Shown: positions 44,124 to 54,610, numbered from the stretch's first letter. The stretch: DNA of 64,000 nt from Gymnothorax reevesii (GCA_029721435.1 CM056582.1:41436611-41500610), one strand, 5' to 3'. Numbers and translations: made by a program. The notes: a model not told the origin generated them from the sequence alone.

Positions 44124-47100
44124 TCAAACACGGGATAAGCAATCAGCAATTACATTGTCTGTACCCTTCACATGCTTAATTTCCAAGTCAAACTCCTGTA
44201 AAATCAAACTCCAATTCAACAATCTCCGATTCTTGTTTTTCATCTTACTCAAAAACATTAACGGATTGTGGTCAGTGTACACAATCATTGGCTTTTGTCC
44301 TGTACAAACATACACCTCAAAGTGTTGTAAAGAAAGGACCAGAGCCAACAGTTCCTTCTCTATTGTGGAATAGTTCCTTTGGTGGCGATTGAACTTCCTG
44401 GAGAAGTATGCCACGGGATGCTCAATGTCATCAGAGTCACTTCTCTGTAGGAGCACAGATCCACAAGCTTGGTCGCTAGCATCGACCGCGATGGAGAACG
44501 GTTTGTTGAAGTCAGGAGATTTGAGCACGGGGAAGTGACACAGCAGAGACTTCAGGCGATCGAAGGCTCTCTGGCATGCATCATCCCAGGTGAACTTTAC
44601 GCCTTTCTTCAGTTGGTTAGTTAGACTGAGAGCAATCTCAGCAAAGTTCTTGCAGAACTTGCGGTAGTACCCGATCATTCCAAGGAAGCGGCGCAAAGCT
44701 TTTTTGTTGTCAGGAACTGGAAAGTCCATGATGGCTTGGACTTTAGCATTTATGGGTGCCACCTTACCCTGGCCTATGACGTAGCCAAGATAGGTGACAG
44801 TAGCACAACCAAAGTCACTCTTGCTCAGGTTAACAGTCAGGTTAGCCTGGGTCAGGCGCTGGAACAACGTCTCTACATCTTTTAGATGTTCTTCCCAGGA
44901 GTCACTCCATGTGATCAGGTCATCGATGTACGCACCCGTGTGTGGCAATCCGGCGATTGTAGACTGTATCATCCTTTGGAACGTGGCTGGGGCATTTTTC
45001 ATGCCAAAGGGTAGGACTTCATACTGGTACAATCCAGATGGTGTGGCAAAAGCAGAGATGCTCTTGGCCCTCTCAGTTAAAGGCACACACCAATAACCCT
45101 TCAATAAATCAATCTTGGTCAGAAACTTTGCTTGCCCTACACTATCAATACAATCATCAATCCTAGGTATTGGAAACACATCAGTTCTAGTTACAGCATT
45201 GACTTTGCGATAATCTGTACAGAATCTAGTACTTCCATCAGGTTTTGGAACTAGCACACAGGGTGAACTCCAATCGGAGTTGGAGGGTCTGATAATATCA
45301 TGTTTTAACATGTACTCAACCTCTTTCTCAGCAATCTTTCTCTTTTCAGGATTCATCCGGTATGGATGCTGTTTTATTGGTTTGGCATCACCAACATCTA
45401 CATCATGAGAGGCTATAGTAACTCTCTTTGGAACATCAGGAAACAAATTCTCATATTTCTTGATCAACCTTTCAAACTGATCTCTCTGTGAGGGTTCTAA
45501 GTGCTGGAGTTTTACATCAAGATTTTGCAACACTTCACTGTTTGACAATTTACATGAAAGAACTTCAGCTTTAATTCTTGGTTCATCATCTTGAAACTCC
45601 CCCTCATCTTCACACGTTTCGACCATTGGAGAATCTGAAGTGACAGCTGCAACCCTAGCATTTCTGTCATGATAAGGCTTTAGCATGTTAATATGACACA
45701 ATTGTTTTGGTTTTCTCCTATCTGGAGTCTTCACAATGTAATTGAGATCATTGAGTTTTGTCAGAATTTCATAAGGACCATGAAATCTAGCGTGCAATGG
45801 ATTGGACTGCAAGGGAAACAACACAAGGACCTTTTCTCCTGGTTTAAACTCACGGCTTCTAGCCTTATGATCATACCAAGTTTTCATTTTTCCCTGACTT
45901 GATTTCAAGTTCTCTTTGGCAAGGTCACAAGCTGCACGCAATCTTTCCTTGAACTTGCTAACATAGTCTAACAGACTGATTTGCGGCTCTTCCTCTTGCC
46001 ATTGTTCACTCAATAATAGCAAAGGTCCTCTCACTTCATGACCAAACACTAGCTCAAATGGACTGAATCCAGTAGACTCCTGCACTGCTTCTCTAGCTGC
46101 AAACAACAGCAAATGAACCCCTTCATCCCAGTCTTTCTCATGGTCATAACAATAAGTCCTCATCATTGTCTTGAGAGTGGAATGAAACCGCTCTAAGGCA
46201 CCCTGACTTTCTGGATGATAGGCACTAGAAAGAATCTGTTTTGCACCTAGTTCATACACAACCTGCTGAAACAATCCTGAAGTGAAATTGCTACCTTGGT
46301 CTGACTGAATTTCCCTGGGAAGACCAAACAACGTGAAGAACTTTATCAAAGCCTTCGAGATTGCAGTTGCCTTGATGTCACGTAGAGGTATGGCTTCGGG
46401 GAATCTGGTAGATGCACACATGATTGTCATCAAGTACTGATTTCCAGATCTGGTCTTGGGTAATGGACCAACGCAATCAACAATGACCCTAGAGAATGGC
46501 TCCCCAAATGCTGGGATAGGCTGCAATGGAGCTACAGGTGGGTCTAACTGGTGTTTTCCAACTACCTGACAAGTGTGACAGGTTTTGCAAAAGTTGGAAA
46601 CGTCTTTCCGAAGCCCAGGCCAAAAGAAGTGTTTCATGATCTTATCAACAGTCTTGTTAACACCAAGATGACCTCCTAAAGGTAAACTATGAGCCATTGT
46701 TAAGATCTCATTCCTATAGGCCTTCGGAACAACAATTTGCCTGACCACTGCCCAATCTGCATTGGCAGGGATATCAGGAGGGCGCCACTTCCGCATCAAC
46801 ACACCATCCTTGAGATAATACCCAACTGGAACTGCGTCTATTTCTTTATCAGGAAGGGCTCTCCTCTTTAGTACACAAATTTCAGGATCATTAGTTTGCT
46901 CCTCAATCAACCGCTTTCTGGACAGAGACAAGTCTCCAGACACATCAGAATCACCAGACCCATCCGGCTGGCTGAATAGAGAACTGATAAAAGTATCTGA
47001 TAAGTCCTCAAACGGAGAAACCATAGTAGGCCAATCAGAGTCATGAGGCGAACCACCTGAGTCCTGACTATTCAATGTACTGGACGGCACCACATCGTCT

Positions 47101-48875
47101 TCTTCTTTAGCCTTCTTGGCCATAGCACGAGTCACTGCGCAAAAAGGATACAGAGATGGGTCCTCATCCCCATCTTCAGTGCTCGGCTGTGAAGTAAGAT
47201 GTACAGGGGGAACTACTTTGCCCCCAGCCAGGTCATTGCCTAGCAACAGAGAAACACCCTTTATAGGTAGACTTGACATAAGTCCCACCTTTACCTGTCC
47301 TGTAACTAAATCTGACTTCAAGAATATAGAGCGCAGGGGTACAGATACAGTCCTCCCTTCAATACCTTGTACAAGTATGAAATCCCCTGAAGCGGTCTCA
47401 TCACGTAACTCCAAGGAGTCCATCAACAAAAGTGACTGAGACGCTCCGGTATCCCTTAGGATATATATGGGGACAGGAGTAGTATGCTCATTCAGAGCCA
47501 CAAATCCCTCTGACACAAATGGAAGAAATTCCTCCCTCACAAAGTCAGCTGTATCAGGCTTTTTAGCCCCACAAGAAGCAGGCAATTTAGCAGATTGGTT
47601 ATCTACTACAGGGGTTTCTAACCTTGTTTTCACAAAGGCATTTGGTTTGGTATCCTTTTCTTTTTCTTTCTTAGCTTTAAGGAACCAACAGTTAGTTGTA
47701 ACATGACCAGATTTCTTGCAATAACTGCAAACTAGACCACTTTTGTCACTGTCAGCTTTCACACTTTGATCAGACCTGTTACTGGATTTCTGAGCACCAT
47801 CACCAGTTTTGTCTTTGTCTTTGGGTGAGGAATCTTGGGTATCACCGTAACCCTTTTTCTGAAATTGGGACCATTTATTGTTACTGCTAGACTGAAATTT
47901 GGACTTATGTGTGAGAACATATTCATCTGCAAATTTGGCAGCTGATTGCAAATTCAGTGCTTGCTTCTCATTAAGGTAGGTCTTAACATCATCTTTAACA
48001 CAGTTCTTGAATTCTTCAACTAACACCATGTCTTTTAGTGAGTTGAAATCATCCTTGACCTCCATAGAAGTACACCAGCGCTCAAAGCAAACCTGCTTTT
48101 CATTCGCAAATTCAACATAAGTCTGATTTTCAGATTTCTTCAGACCTCTGAATTTCTGTCGGTAAGCCTCTGGAACCAACTCATAAGCTCTCAAAATAAC
48201 CTTTTTGACAACCTCATAATCAGAGGAATCATCTGCAGACAAAGCCGAATAGGCTTGTTGAGCTTTACCCTTGAGGACAGTTTGCAACATCAGAGGCCAG
48301 TGTTCCTTTGGCCACTGGCAACTCTTTGCTACCTTTTCAAAACACTGGAAATAGTTGTCAACATCCTTTTCCGAAAATGGAGGCACCAGTTTTACCTCCT
48401 GGCTAGCCCGAAATTTATTTTCAGTTTGAATTTTAATTTTTAGTTGCTCCATTTGGAGTCTTTCTTCTCTATCGAATTTCTCTAATTCAAAATCTCTCTG
48501 TCTTGCAAATTTTTCTAACTCAAATTCTCTTTGTTTTTCTTTTTCTTCCCTCTCAAATTCTCTTTGTTTCTCTTCTCTTGCTAATTTTTCCAACTCAAAC
48601 TGCCTTTGTTTTTCTTTTTCCTCCCTTTCAATCTCTAGCATTTTTAATTTAAGTTCCATTTCTATATTTGGATTTTCCACTGGAAACTGTTCCAGATCTC
48701 CTGGTGCAAACACATTTTCATCAATGTAATATTCAACTATCTCTCTAGCCAGTCTTGCTTTTCGCATGGCTGGTTTCACCTCTGTCAGCTCTAAATGTCT
48801 GCAAATTTCTATTAGTTCTGTCTTTTTAAAAGACTTCAAAACCCCTACGGTTGGTGATGCCAAGAAATCATCCAT
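44124..48875 (-). CDS. gag-pol: Gmr1-like gag-pol polyprotein, intact
   Basis: One open frame of 1,583 codons from the ATG at 48875, the first in-frame ATG; a longer reading would need a TTG start. Domains with approximate residues: Glu/Lys/Arg/Phe heptad-like coiled coil 75-150; SCAN-related capsid region 165-325 (YRQKFRGLKKSENQTYVEF); CCHC knuckle 383-396; protease DTGAS 475-479; integrase zinc region 729-766, catalytic D800, D859, E895 (D-35-E spacing); GPY block about 1032; RT Asp 1256 and YIDD 1316-1319; RNase H D1465, E1506, D1535. Integrase lies before RT, the Ty1/copia-like order that defines Gmr1-type Gypsy elements. All key residues are present. Gag forms the particle, integrase inserts the cDNA and RT/RNase H makes it. 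Confidence 0.95.
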   Translation of the reverse strand: MDDFLASPTVGVLKSFKKTELIEICRHLELTEVKPAMRKARLAREIVEYYIDENVFAPGDLEQFPVENPNIEMELKLKMLEIEREEKEKQRQFELEKLAREEKQREFEREEKEKQREFELEKFARQRDFELEKFDREERLQMEQLKIKIQTENKFRASQEVKLVPPFSEKDVDNYFQCFEKVAKSCQWPKEHWPLMLQTVLKGKAQQAYSALSADDSSDYEVVKKVILRAYELVPEAYRQKFRGLKKSENQTYVEFANEKQVCFERWCTSMEVKDDFNSLKDMVLVEEFKNCVKDDVKTYLNEKQALNLQSAAKFADEYVLTHKSKFQSSSNNKWSQFQKKGYGDTQDSSPKDKDKTGDGAQKSSNRSDQSVKADSDKSGLVCSYCKKSGHVTTNCWFLKAKKEKEKDTKPNAFVKTRLETPVVDNQSAKLPASCGAKKPDTADFVREEFLPFVSEGFVALNEHTTPVPIYILRDTGASQSLLLMDSLELRDETASGDFILVQGIEGRTVSVPLRSIFLKSDLVTGQVKVGLMSSLPIKGVSLLLGNDLAGGKVVPPVHLTSQPSTEDGDEDPSLYPFCAVTRAMAKKAKEEDDVVPSSTLNSQDSGGSPHDSDWPTMVSPFEDLSDTFISSLFSQPDGSGDSDVSGDLSLSRKRLIEEQTNDPEICVLKRRALPDKEIDAVPVGYYLKDGVLMRKWRPPDIPANADWAVVRQIVVPKAYRNEILTMAHSLPLGGHLGVNKTVDKIMKHFFWPGLRKDVSNFCKTCHTCQVVGKHQLDPPVAPLQPIPAFGEPFSRVIVDCVGPLPKTRSGNQYLMTIMCASTRFPEAIPLRDIKATAISKALIKFFTLFGLPREIQSDQGSNFTSGLFQQVVYELGAKQILSSAYHPESQGALERFHSTLKTMMRTYCYDHEKDWDEGVHLLLFAAREAVQESTGFSPFELVFGHEVRGPLLLLSEQWQEEEPQISLLDYVSKFKERLRAACDLAKENLKSSQGKMKTWYDHKARSREFKPGEKVLVLFPLQSNPLHARFHGPYEILTKLNDLNYIVKTPDRRKPKQLCHINMLKPYHDRNARVAAVTSDSPMVETCEDEGEFQDDEPRIKAEVLSCKLSNSEVLQNLDVKLQHLEPSQRDQFERLIKKYENLFPDVPKRVTIASHDVDVGDAKPIKQHPYRMNPEKRKIAEKEVEYMLKHDIIRPSNSDWSSPCVLVPKPDGSTRFCTDYRKVNAVTRTDVFPIPRIDDCIDSVGQAKFLTKIDLLKGYWCVPLTERAKSISAFATPSGLYQYEVLPFGMKNAPATFQRMIQSTIAGLPHTGAYIDDLITWSDSWEEHLKDVETLFQRLTQANLTVNLSKSDFGCATVTYLGYVIGQGKVAPINAKVQAIMDFPVPDNKKALRRFLGMIGYYRKFCKNFAEIALSLTNQLKKGVKFTWDDACQRAFDRLKSLLCHFPVLKSPDFNKPFSIAVDASDQACGSVLLQRSDSDDIEHPVAYFSRKFNRHQRNYSTIEKELLALVLSLQHFEVYVCTGQKPMIVYTDHNPLMFLSKMKNKNRRLLNWSLILQEFDLEIKHVKGTDNVIADCLSRV

Positions 48876-48991
48876 TGCTGTTGTCAATATATATGTATTC
48901 AATTAAAAAAAAAATTTTTTACAATTTGAAATGTTAGATTTTTAATAAATGACTCACAAAATGGTCTATCCCGGACCTTGAGCCCCCAATT

Positions 48992-49492
48992 TGTTATGGC
49001 CCCAATTTGTTATTACATTTATCACACAACAGCAACAGCAAGGGATGACACACAGTTTTTAAAACTTAAACACATTTAATTTAACAGACAAAGACAATAA
49101 CAACTAACTAACAACTAATGAACCTAAAGACCAAGATTGATAAATAAGAAAAAAAACAGAAATAATTACAGTCCCTTTTTGTGGGGTGGCTTGGTGATGT
49201 CCTGGATAATGAAAATGCTCAAACACAGGCAAAGAAATCCACAAAAGAAATGTCAAAGATCTTGAACAGAATGGCAGGTCTGGTCATCTTCTTGCAATTT
49301 CTCCTACTACTTTACTGTCTCAATTCTTTTCCCTATACACTCCCCTGCAGACCCCACCCACATTTAGACCTCTTTTTTTTATTTTCTGAGACTTGCCCCA
49401 GACATGTCCAGGACATGTCCAAACATGACTCCAGTCTGAGCTCAACAAAAAAAGGTAAATACTGCCATCTAGTGGCCTATATTCACATTACA
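48992..49492 (-). repeat. 5' LTR (501 bp)
   Basis: Element-sense 5' LTR. It should hold the promoter on the minus strand and is nearly identical to 43496-43996. Confidence 0.95.
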
Positions 49493-49605
49493 TAACTCAT
49501 AGACAGGCTTTATGCAACAGGCTTATTGAGGTGTCTATAGCCAGTCAGACTTAAAAATACATTTAAGTCCAAGACTGGGTCTGATTTTATGCAACCGGCC
49601 CCTGG
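49493..49605. repeat. Right end of the Harbinger element
   Basis: Subterminal AAGACTGGGTCTGA and the 20-base TIR (49586-49605) pair with 30265-30284. GTTGCATAAA-type words recur subterminally on both sides. Confidence 0.85.
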
Positions 49606-49809
49606 TGTTACTTAAACTTACAGTCTTGTGCAGATTAACTGGATAAAGGCGCTTGTGAATTTAATGAGCTGAATGGAATGGAGTGCAAGCAGCTGTGCCA
49701 AGTGATGAACATTTTACATAACCACTTCAAAGATCACTGCATTGTACCTTTTTTTGTACCTTTTTCATTAATTTCCTTGACTTGTGTGAGGCAACTAATT
49801 GTAAATTTA
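49606..49809. other. No recognised feature
   Basis: Original flank of the Harbinger insertion; continues the 29-30 kb side. Confidence 0.3.
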
Positions 49810-50888
49810 ATTGTGAATTAATTGTAGCTTGCACTATCAAGACTGTCGGTACGATATGCAAAATACTCCATGTTCGGCTGCCAGCAAAAAGTAAAAGTAT
49901 AGATATGAGAACAGATTTATAACAAAATAAAGTATAAAAAATATATCACCAACAAACAGAACATCTAAAAAAAGATGGCCCGCAAATAAATAAATCACAG
50001 TGTTCATTGGATGTTCTGTCTGTTTTTAAAATGTGTTATTTTATTCTTCATTTCTTTATCAATCTAGCCTAATCGTTCTCTTTTTTCTTATTTATATCCC
50101 CGAATGCCGAATGGCGTTCCGGGGATATTATGTTTTTGGTCCGACCGCCGCCGCACTACGTGTTAACGCGATAACTCCAGTAATATTTCAATGAGAAATT
50201 TCAAGTTTTGCATATAAGTAAGTATCATAAAGAGGAAGAACGGATTCGATTTTGGACCATTTACAATTTCTAGATTGGCCACCAGGGGCCAAAAACGGAA
50301 AAAATCACTGTTTTTATCATATCTTTGGAAATATTTGTCCGATTGACCACAAATCAAGTGCAAATGAAAGGTCATGACCTGAAGATGTGTCCCACAATGA
50401 CATTATACCTGTTTGGTTCAAAATTTTGATACAAGGTGGAGCTTTGTCACATAAAATTCACCATTTTTGCCATATCTTTGGAACTATTTGTCCAACTGAC
50501 ATAAAACTATGTGCAACTGCAAGGTCATGACCTCACAATGTGTCACATGATGACATCATACCTGTTTGGTTCAATATTTTGCCACCAGGTGGCGCTTTGT
50601 GATGGAAAATTACCATCTTGGCCATATCTTCAGAACCATTTGTCCGATTGACCAGAAATTAAGTTCAAATGAAACTATTCAAGGTCTATTCAAGGATTGG
50701 GGAATTGGAGGATTGGGGGCGTTCGGGGATATACCCCCAGCCATCACCTCTGACGGCGTAAGCCTAGTTTTATTCTTTATTTTGTTATAAATCTGCTCTA
50801 TTTTACCTTTTGCTGGCAGCCAGACATGGAGTATTTTGCATTTCGCATTCGACAGTATTGATAGTGCAAGCTATATTCAATTCACAAT
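49810..50888. mobile_element. 1.1-kb element with ~120-bp inverted ends
   Basis: The left arm (49810-49940: ATTGTGAATTA, TAGCTTGCACTATCAA, GCAAAATACTCCATGT, TTATAACAAAATAAAGTAT) is repeated inverted at 50769-50888. Between them is a tandem-core unit (50095-50755) with its own short inverted ends. No coding capacity; the arms are diverged enough to be old. Confidence 0.75.
50095..50755. repeat. Tandem core with CGTTCCGGGGATAT ends
   Basis: Bounded by CCGAATGCCGAATGG / GCGTTCCGGGGATAT on the left and GGCGTTCGGGGATATACC on the right. The interior has about three ~155-bp units, each with GCCATATCTTTGGAA, TTTGTCC(G/A)A(T/C)TGAC, AAGGTCATGACC, CCTGTTTGGTTCAA and GG(T/G)GC(G/C) near CCACCAGG. Confidence 0.7.
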
Positions 50889-51707
50889 GTCAATGGTCAT
50901 GGAGTTGATTTGCCCTCTGACTAAAAGCACTATTTCATCTCTGGTGCGGAAATAAAGCGTGAATCTGTTCGATCCATCTGACTAATTTTCAAAAGAGAGA
51001 CCGGATAAAGACTGTTCTCTACCTTCAATGGAAGAAAACAGACGAATAAAAAGACCAAGAAAAGTCAATCGCTATCAATTTGCATTTTGTGACGGTCGAA
51101 CACAAACATGGCCAAGTTTGTACGTCTAATAATCGCTGGAATACTCGAAAAATTAAAACTTTTATGACTTTGGGACACGGAGTATTTTAGAATCTCTGTC
51201 CGACAGTCGCTAAAATCATCATAAATGCACGAAGTCTCACGCCAATGTCGCCTCACTTTATTGAGCATAGCTTAAACAGAAATATTGATTGAAATTCTCG
51301 GTACTCATCTTGAAGAACTGAGCCCTCTGATCAAAATATTTACATTTAATATCTAAAAGACAGAGTTATATTAAAACCCTGTCCGTCTTTCGGACACGTA
51401 TAGACACTGCGTAAAAAATTATATGTGGCACTGAAGACTTGTCTCGTATACGTGTGCAACATCATTCAAAACGTATGCACAACAGGAGATTGTTGTCTCT
51501 GTCTGCTGCGCCTTTGCTGCTACTGCAGTGCAGTTCCATAGTGGGGCAGAGCACTACAGAAGATAAGCTATTGTCATTATGTGTAGAATTTGCTTGCAAT
51601 AAGGATCATGAAATCAATCCACTAAACGATCTAAAACACAACTTTTTTTCAAGACTTTAAAGTACTTTGTGTTTAATATGAAAAAGCAGTCATAATTTAT
51701 GTTTAAA
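50889..51707. other. No recognised feature
   Basis: AT-rich, with scattered short frames that look like chance. Confidence 0.3.
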
Positions 51708-52132
51708 ACAACTGAAGACACGGTTCCACTCTATATGCGATCTAACAGCATCCAGCGATGATACGGTGGGGTAAATTAAGTTCAGAAAATTAATTTACTG
51801 CTTGCCTGTGAGTCAACAGGAAAGCAATTTTGAATAACGTTGATTTAAACACAGCAAATACGCATACCGATGACCGATTGCCCTCTTACTTAATCGGAGA
51901 GAACAAGCAGCACCGGTTCATTATGGACTGCAAAAAGTCCAGGGTTGCATCTACACTTAAACAGTAGGGTTAAATCGCATATAGAGAGCAACCGTGTCTT
52001 CAGTTGCCAATTACGATCATTTGAAAACGCGTCGATGAAGGAAAATAATTGAGAACTGGCCAGGACTAATTGTCATAAAGGCCGTGTCAAAGTCCCCACC
52101 AACTCCCAGTTAAATCTACGCCCCTGGTTTAA
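51708..52132 (-). mobile_element. Foldback MITE family, copy A
   Basis: On the minus strand it begins CCAGGGGCGTAGATTTAACT (from 52132) and proceeds through GACAATTAGTCCTGGCCAGT. CAACTGAAGACACGGTT...CTATATGCGATCTAA (51709-51745) has an inverted copy at about 51968-52006. The same family appears at 61487-61820 on the plus strand. Non-coding. Confidence 0.7.
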
Positions 52133-52545
52133 AAGTTAAAAGCGACTGCTAGAAGTAGGTTAGGCCTATATCAAAATGACACTGAAAATAAATGTCCGAA
52201 TGAATTATACAATCAAACACAAGGGCAGCAGCGCCATATCTCTCTGAATGCAAGGTGAAGGCCAATTTGCAATTTGCACATGTGAAGGTAATTTACATGT
52301 GTTGGCAATGCAATATTTTCTCAGCAGAAAACTCAGATTAAATGCATGTTATATGTTCTCATTTCCATCATTTTATGTGCATTATGAAATGAAAACATGA
52401 GTAAAACAGCGAAAATAACTTTATTAAAATAATCTTTTCCAGCATTATTGTTTTTCTTTTTTTTGGGGGGGGGGGGGCGACAGATTTAAGGACAAGAATG
52501 CATTTGTAAACAAGGGCATTCAGAGAGTGCAGCGCCTCCGCCCAG
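52133..52545. other. No gene; homopolymer T8-G13
   Basis: A poly-T/poly-G tract lies at 52457-52477. Otherwise featureless. Confidence 0.4.
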
Positions 52546-52594
52546 GGCCCTAGCCCTAACCCTTACCCTTACCCTAACCCCTAACCCCTAACCC
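52546..52594. repeat. Telomere-like interstitial repeat
   Basis: Roughly eight CCCTAA-type hexamers and heptamers with variants (CCCTAG, CCCTTA, CCCCTAA). The vertebrate telomere motif is (CCCTAA)n. It is short and diverged. Confidence 0.7.
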
Positions 52595-52875
52595 GGATCA
52601 CTCCCAAAATGTCATCTTGTGTGTGTTCTAATGATCAAACAGTATCATGCAGTATCAAACCTCAAACAAATGAAAAATTCCTGGATCCAAAATCCCTTCC
52701 GGGTCTACCCCAAAATCTATTGGGATCCAAATTAGTCCAATTCCCACCTAATGTGAAAATTATGTGTAAACCCGTCCTACAGTTTTTTTCTGTAATGTTG
52801 CTATCTAAGTAACTAACAAGCAAACATACAAACAGATTCCAACGATTACATAACCTCCTTGGCGGAGGTAATAAA
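52595..52875 (+). repeat. Non-LTR retrotransposon 3' tail
   Basis: Ends TTACATAACCTCCTTGGCGG followed by AGGTAATAAAG, a tail I associate with a common fish LINE 3' UTR preceded by AACAAGCAAACATACAAACAG. The family is not assigned. Confidence 0.5.
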
Positions 52876-53050
52876 GAAAGAAATAAAGAACTGCGCTACA
52901 TTTGTTCTTCCATTAGATGACGATATCAGCCCAGCTTATTACCTGGTACAAACGCGCATCTTTCTTGCCCTGACCTGTTCTGTGTTTGTAACCTCCTGCA
53001 GCCACGCGCAGCACCTCTCCAGAGTCGCGCAGCCGGGATGCTCGAACGAT
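52876..53050. other. No recognised feature
   Basis: Between the LINE tail and the L1 fragment. Confidence 0.3.
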
Positions 53051-53055
53051 TTTCC

Positions 53056-53505
53056 GCGCATCGAAAGATTCTCGCCAAATTACCTATTAAGCTTTCTGAA
53101 TATCACCAACAGGTTCAGCTTTTTTGGAAATTATTTTATAATTACAATTTCACACCACATAATAGCCTACACCATTATGGAATAACAGAAATATAATTCA
53201 TAAAGGAAAATCTGTTTTATAAGAACTGGATGGATCGAAATATTTGGTGTATAATGAACCTATTGGATATAAATGGGGATGTATTGTCTCATTGGGATTT
53301 TTGTTGTAAATATGACTTAATTTGTAACCTCCAAGAATTCAAATCTCTCATCAAAATTATACCTTATCCATTCTTGATTCTTGCAAAACAAATATCACTT
53401 TACTGTCAATTCCAGTCACAACTTCCCTCACTCTTCATCAAGGGAATTCATTCTCTCGATAGAAGGTGTTCCAATAAATTCTCACGATCAACTCAGCACT
53501 GAATT
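53056..53505 (+). pseudogene. L1-type LINE ORF2, C-terminal fragment
   Basis: The translation reads KLSEYHQQVQLFWKLFYNYN, then FTPHNS, a stop (TAA at 53187), then LFYKNWMDRNIWCIMNLLDI, NGDVLSHWDFCCKYDL and an IPYPFLIL stretch. This succession (SEYHQQ; W-x-L-x-Y-x-x-NFTPH; LFYxNW; LLDxNG; F-x-x-KY) is the C-terminal region of fish L1/Tx1-type ORF2. The catalytic domains are upstream and absent. One stop and probable small indels; dead 5'-truncated copy. Confidence 0.6.
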
Positions 53506-54610
53506 CCCCAACAGTGTTCCATACTCAATAAAATTGTAGAGCTGTACTTAAAGCTGCCATATTGTTCAGATACCACAAAAGTTTTAAGTTCAGTCAACTA
53601 GTTTCCCAGTTATTGATTAATTTGACTTGATTAGCTCTTCATATATGAGTAGGACTAACCCCCAAACGCATTTCTTTTAAGTGTAGATTGAAATTACGTC
53701 TGACGTAATAATTACGTGAAATTTCATTGGTCAAGTATTAGGTTCGTATCAACATGGCAGATAACAGAACATCCTACACAAACAAACATATTTTTCGGAA
53801 ACTCCACTGAATAGTGACCTAGCCTAAATTCAAATGTGGCTGTTGTAAATTGATACGCTTTGACATTGGCCACAACGCCTGCAGCGCACCCGGAGGTAGG
53901 CGGCCAACAACCAACATCAGCCTGCAAACCGTGGCCTCTACATAAAGATAAGTGAATGTGCTTTAATATCTTAGCTTTTGCCGATTTAATCCTGTCTTCC
54001 AGCGGGCAGACCTCAGCCAAAGGGAAGGCTATATGAGAGAGACCCTCTGCGGTCTAACTGCCGCGTGTTTTTACAGAGTTAACTCAAGTTGCCACAACTG
54101 TCAGCCTGGGGGGTGGGGGAACTACGCAACAAGTAAATGGGTTAGCGAGGTATGTCGAGCCTAAACCTATGCTTTTCATTGTCATGATGGTAATTTACGC
54201 CGCGAACTTAACCTTCAGGGCTCTTCGCTTATGCGACCAGAAATAACTCTGTGCGGCCCAGTGACGTGCGTTCAGAGGTTAGTCTGCCTCCCCTTTGGTT
54301 GATTAGCAATCAGACGAGCAGACTCTTCGGCAGAATGACGGGCCACTTTGTTTCCGTGGCGTTATTACTCAATACATCGAACCTTAAGTCCTGAGTACAC
54401 AGCAGATTTGCGCGTACTTGCCTCCGGGAAGCCGAAGCAATGTCATCGACAAATATTAAAACAGTTCGACTTAATTTTGGTCAACGGTCGCAATTTCGAG
54501 CCCTGAACCTGATCGGGAGCAGGTTATGTGCTGAGTTTCGGCTGTAATCAGCCATGCATGTGTAGCTTCATTATTTAACTCCGCCTGTGAAGTTGGCATC
54601 GATTTTCTTA
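53506..54610. other. No recognised feature
   Basis: No convincing coding region, RNA gene or repeat border on either strand. Confidence 0.3.

Larger units (their letters stand above)
43496..49492 (-). mobile_element. Young full-length Gmr1-like LTR retrotransposon
   Basis: Two 501-bp LTRs (43496-43996 and 48992-49492) flank an intact coding region on the minus strand. The target duplication is TAAC (43492-43495 and 49493-49496). By eye the LTRs differ only by one base in an A-run (near 43660) and one in a T-run (near 43880). A primer-binding-like TGGGGGCTCAAGGTCCGGG lies directly inside the 5' LTR (48968-48988), and a purine tract GGAATGGAGG lies before the 3' LTR (43997-44006). It inserted near the right end of the Harbinger element. 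The near-identical LTRs and open frame imply recent transposition. Confidence 0.95.
30265..49605 (+). mobile_element. Harbinger element split by two later insertions
   Basis: The left end starts CCAGGGGCCGGTTGCATAAA (30265). The right end is its exact 20-base inverted copy, finishing at 49605. Both are flanked by TGT (30262-30264 and 49606-49608), the 3-bp duplication expected of PIF/Harbinger. Inside are the two proteins such elements carry: a DDE transposase (plus strand) and a Myb/SANT-like partner (minus strand), converging. Two nested blocks interrupt it: about 31301-39716 and the LTR element 43496-49492. Without them the element would be about 5.4 kb. Confidence 0.88.

Noticed and set aside
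48876..48902. Upstream extension of the gag-pol frame
   Set aside because: It would start at TTG; the first ATG is at 48875 and is the more likely start.
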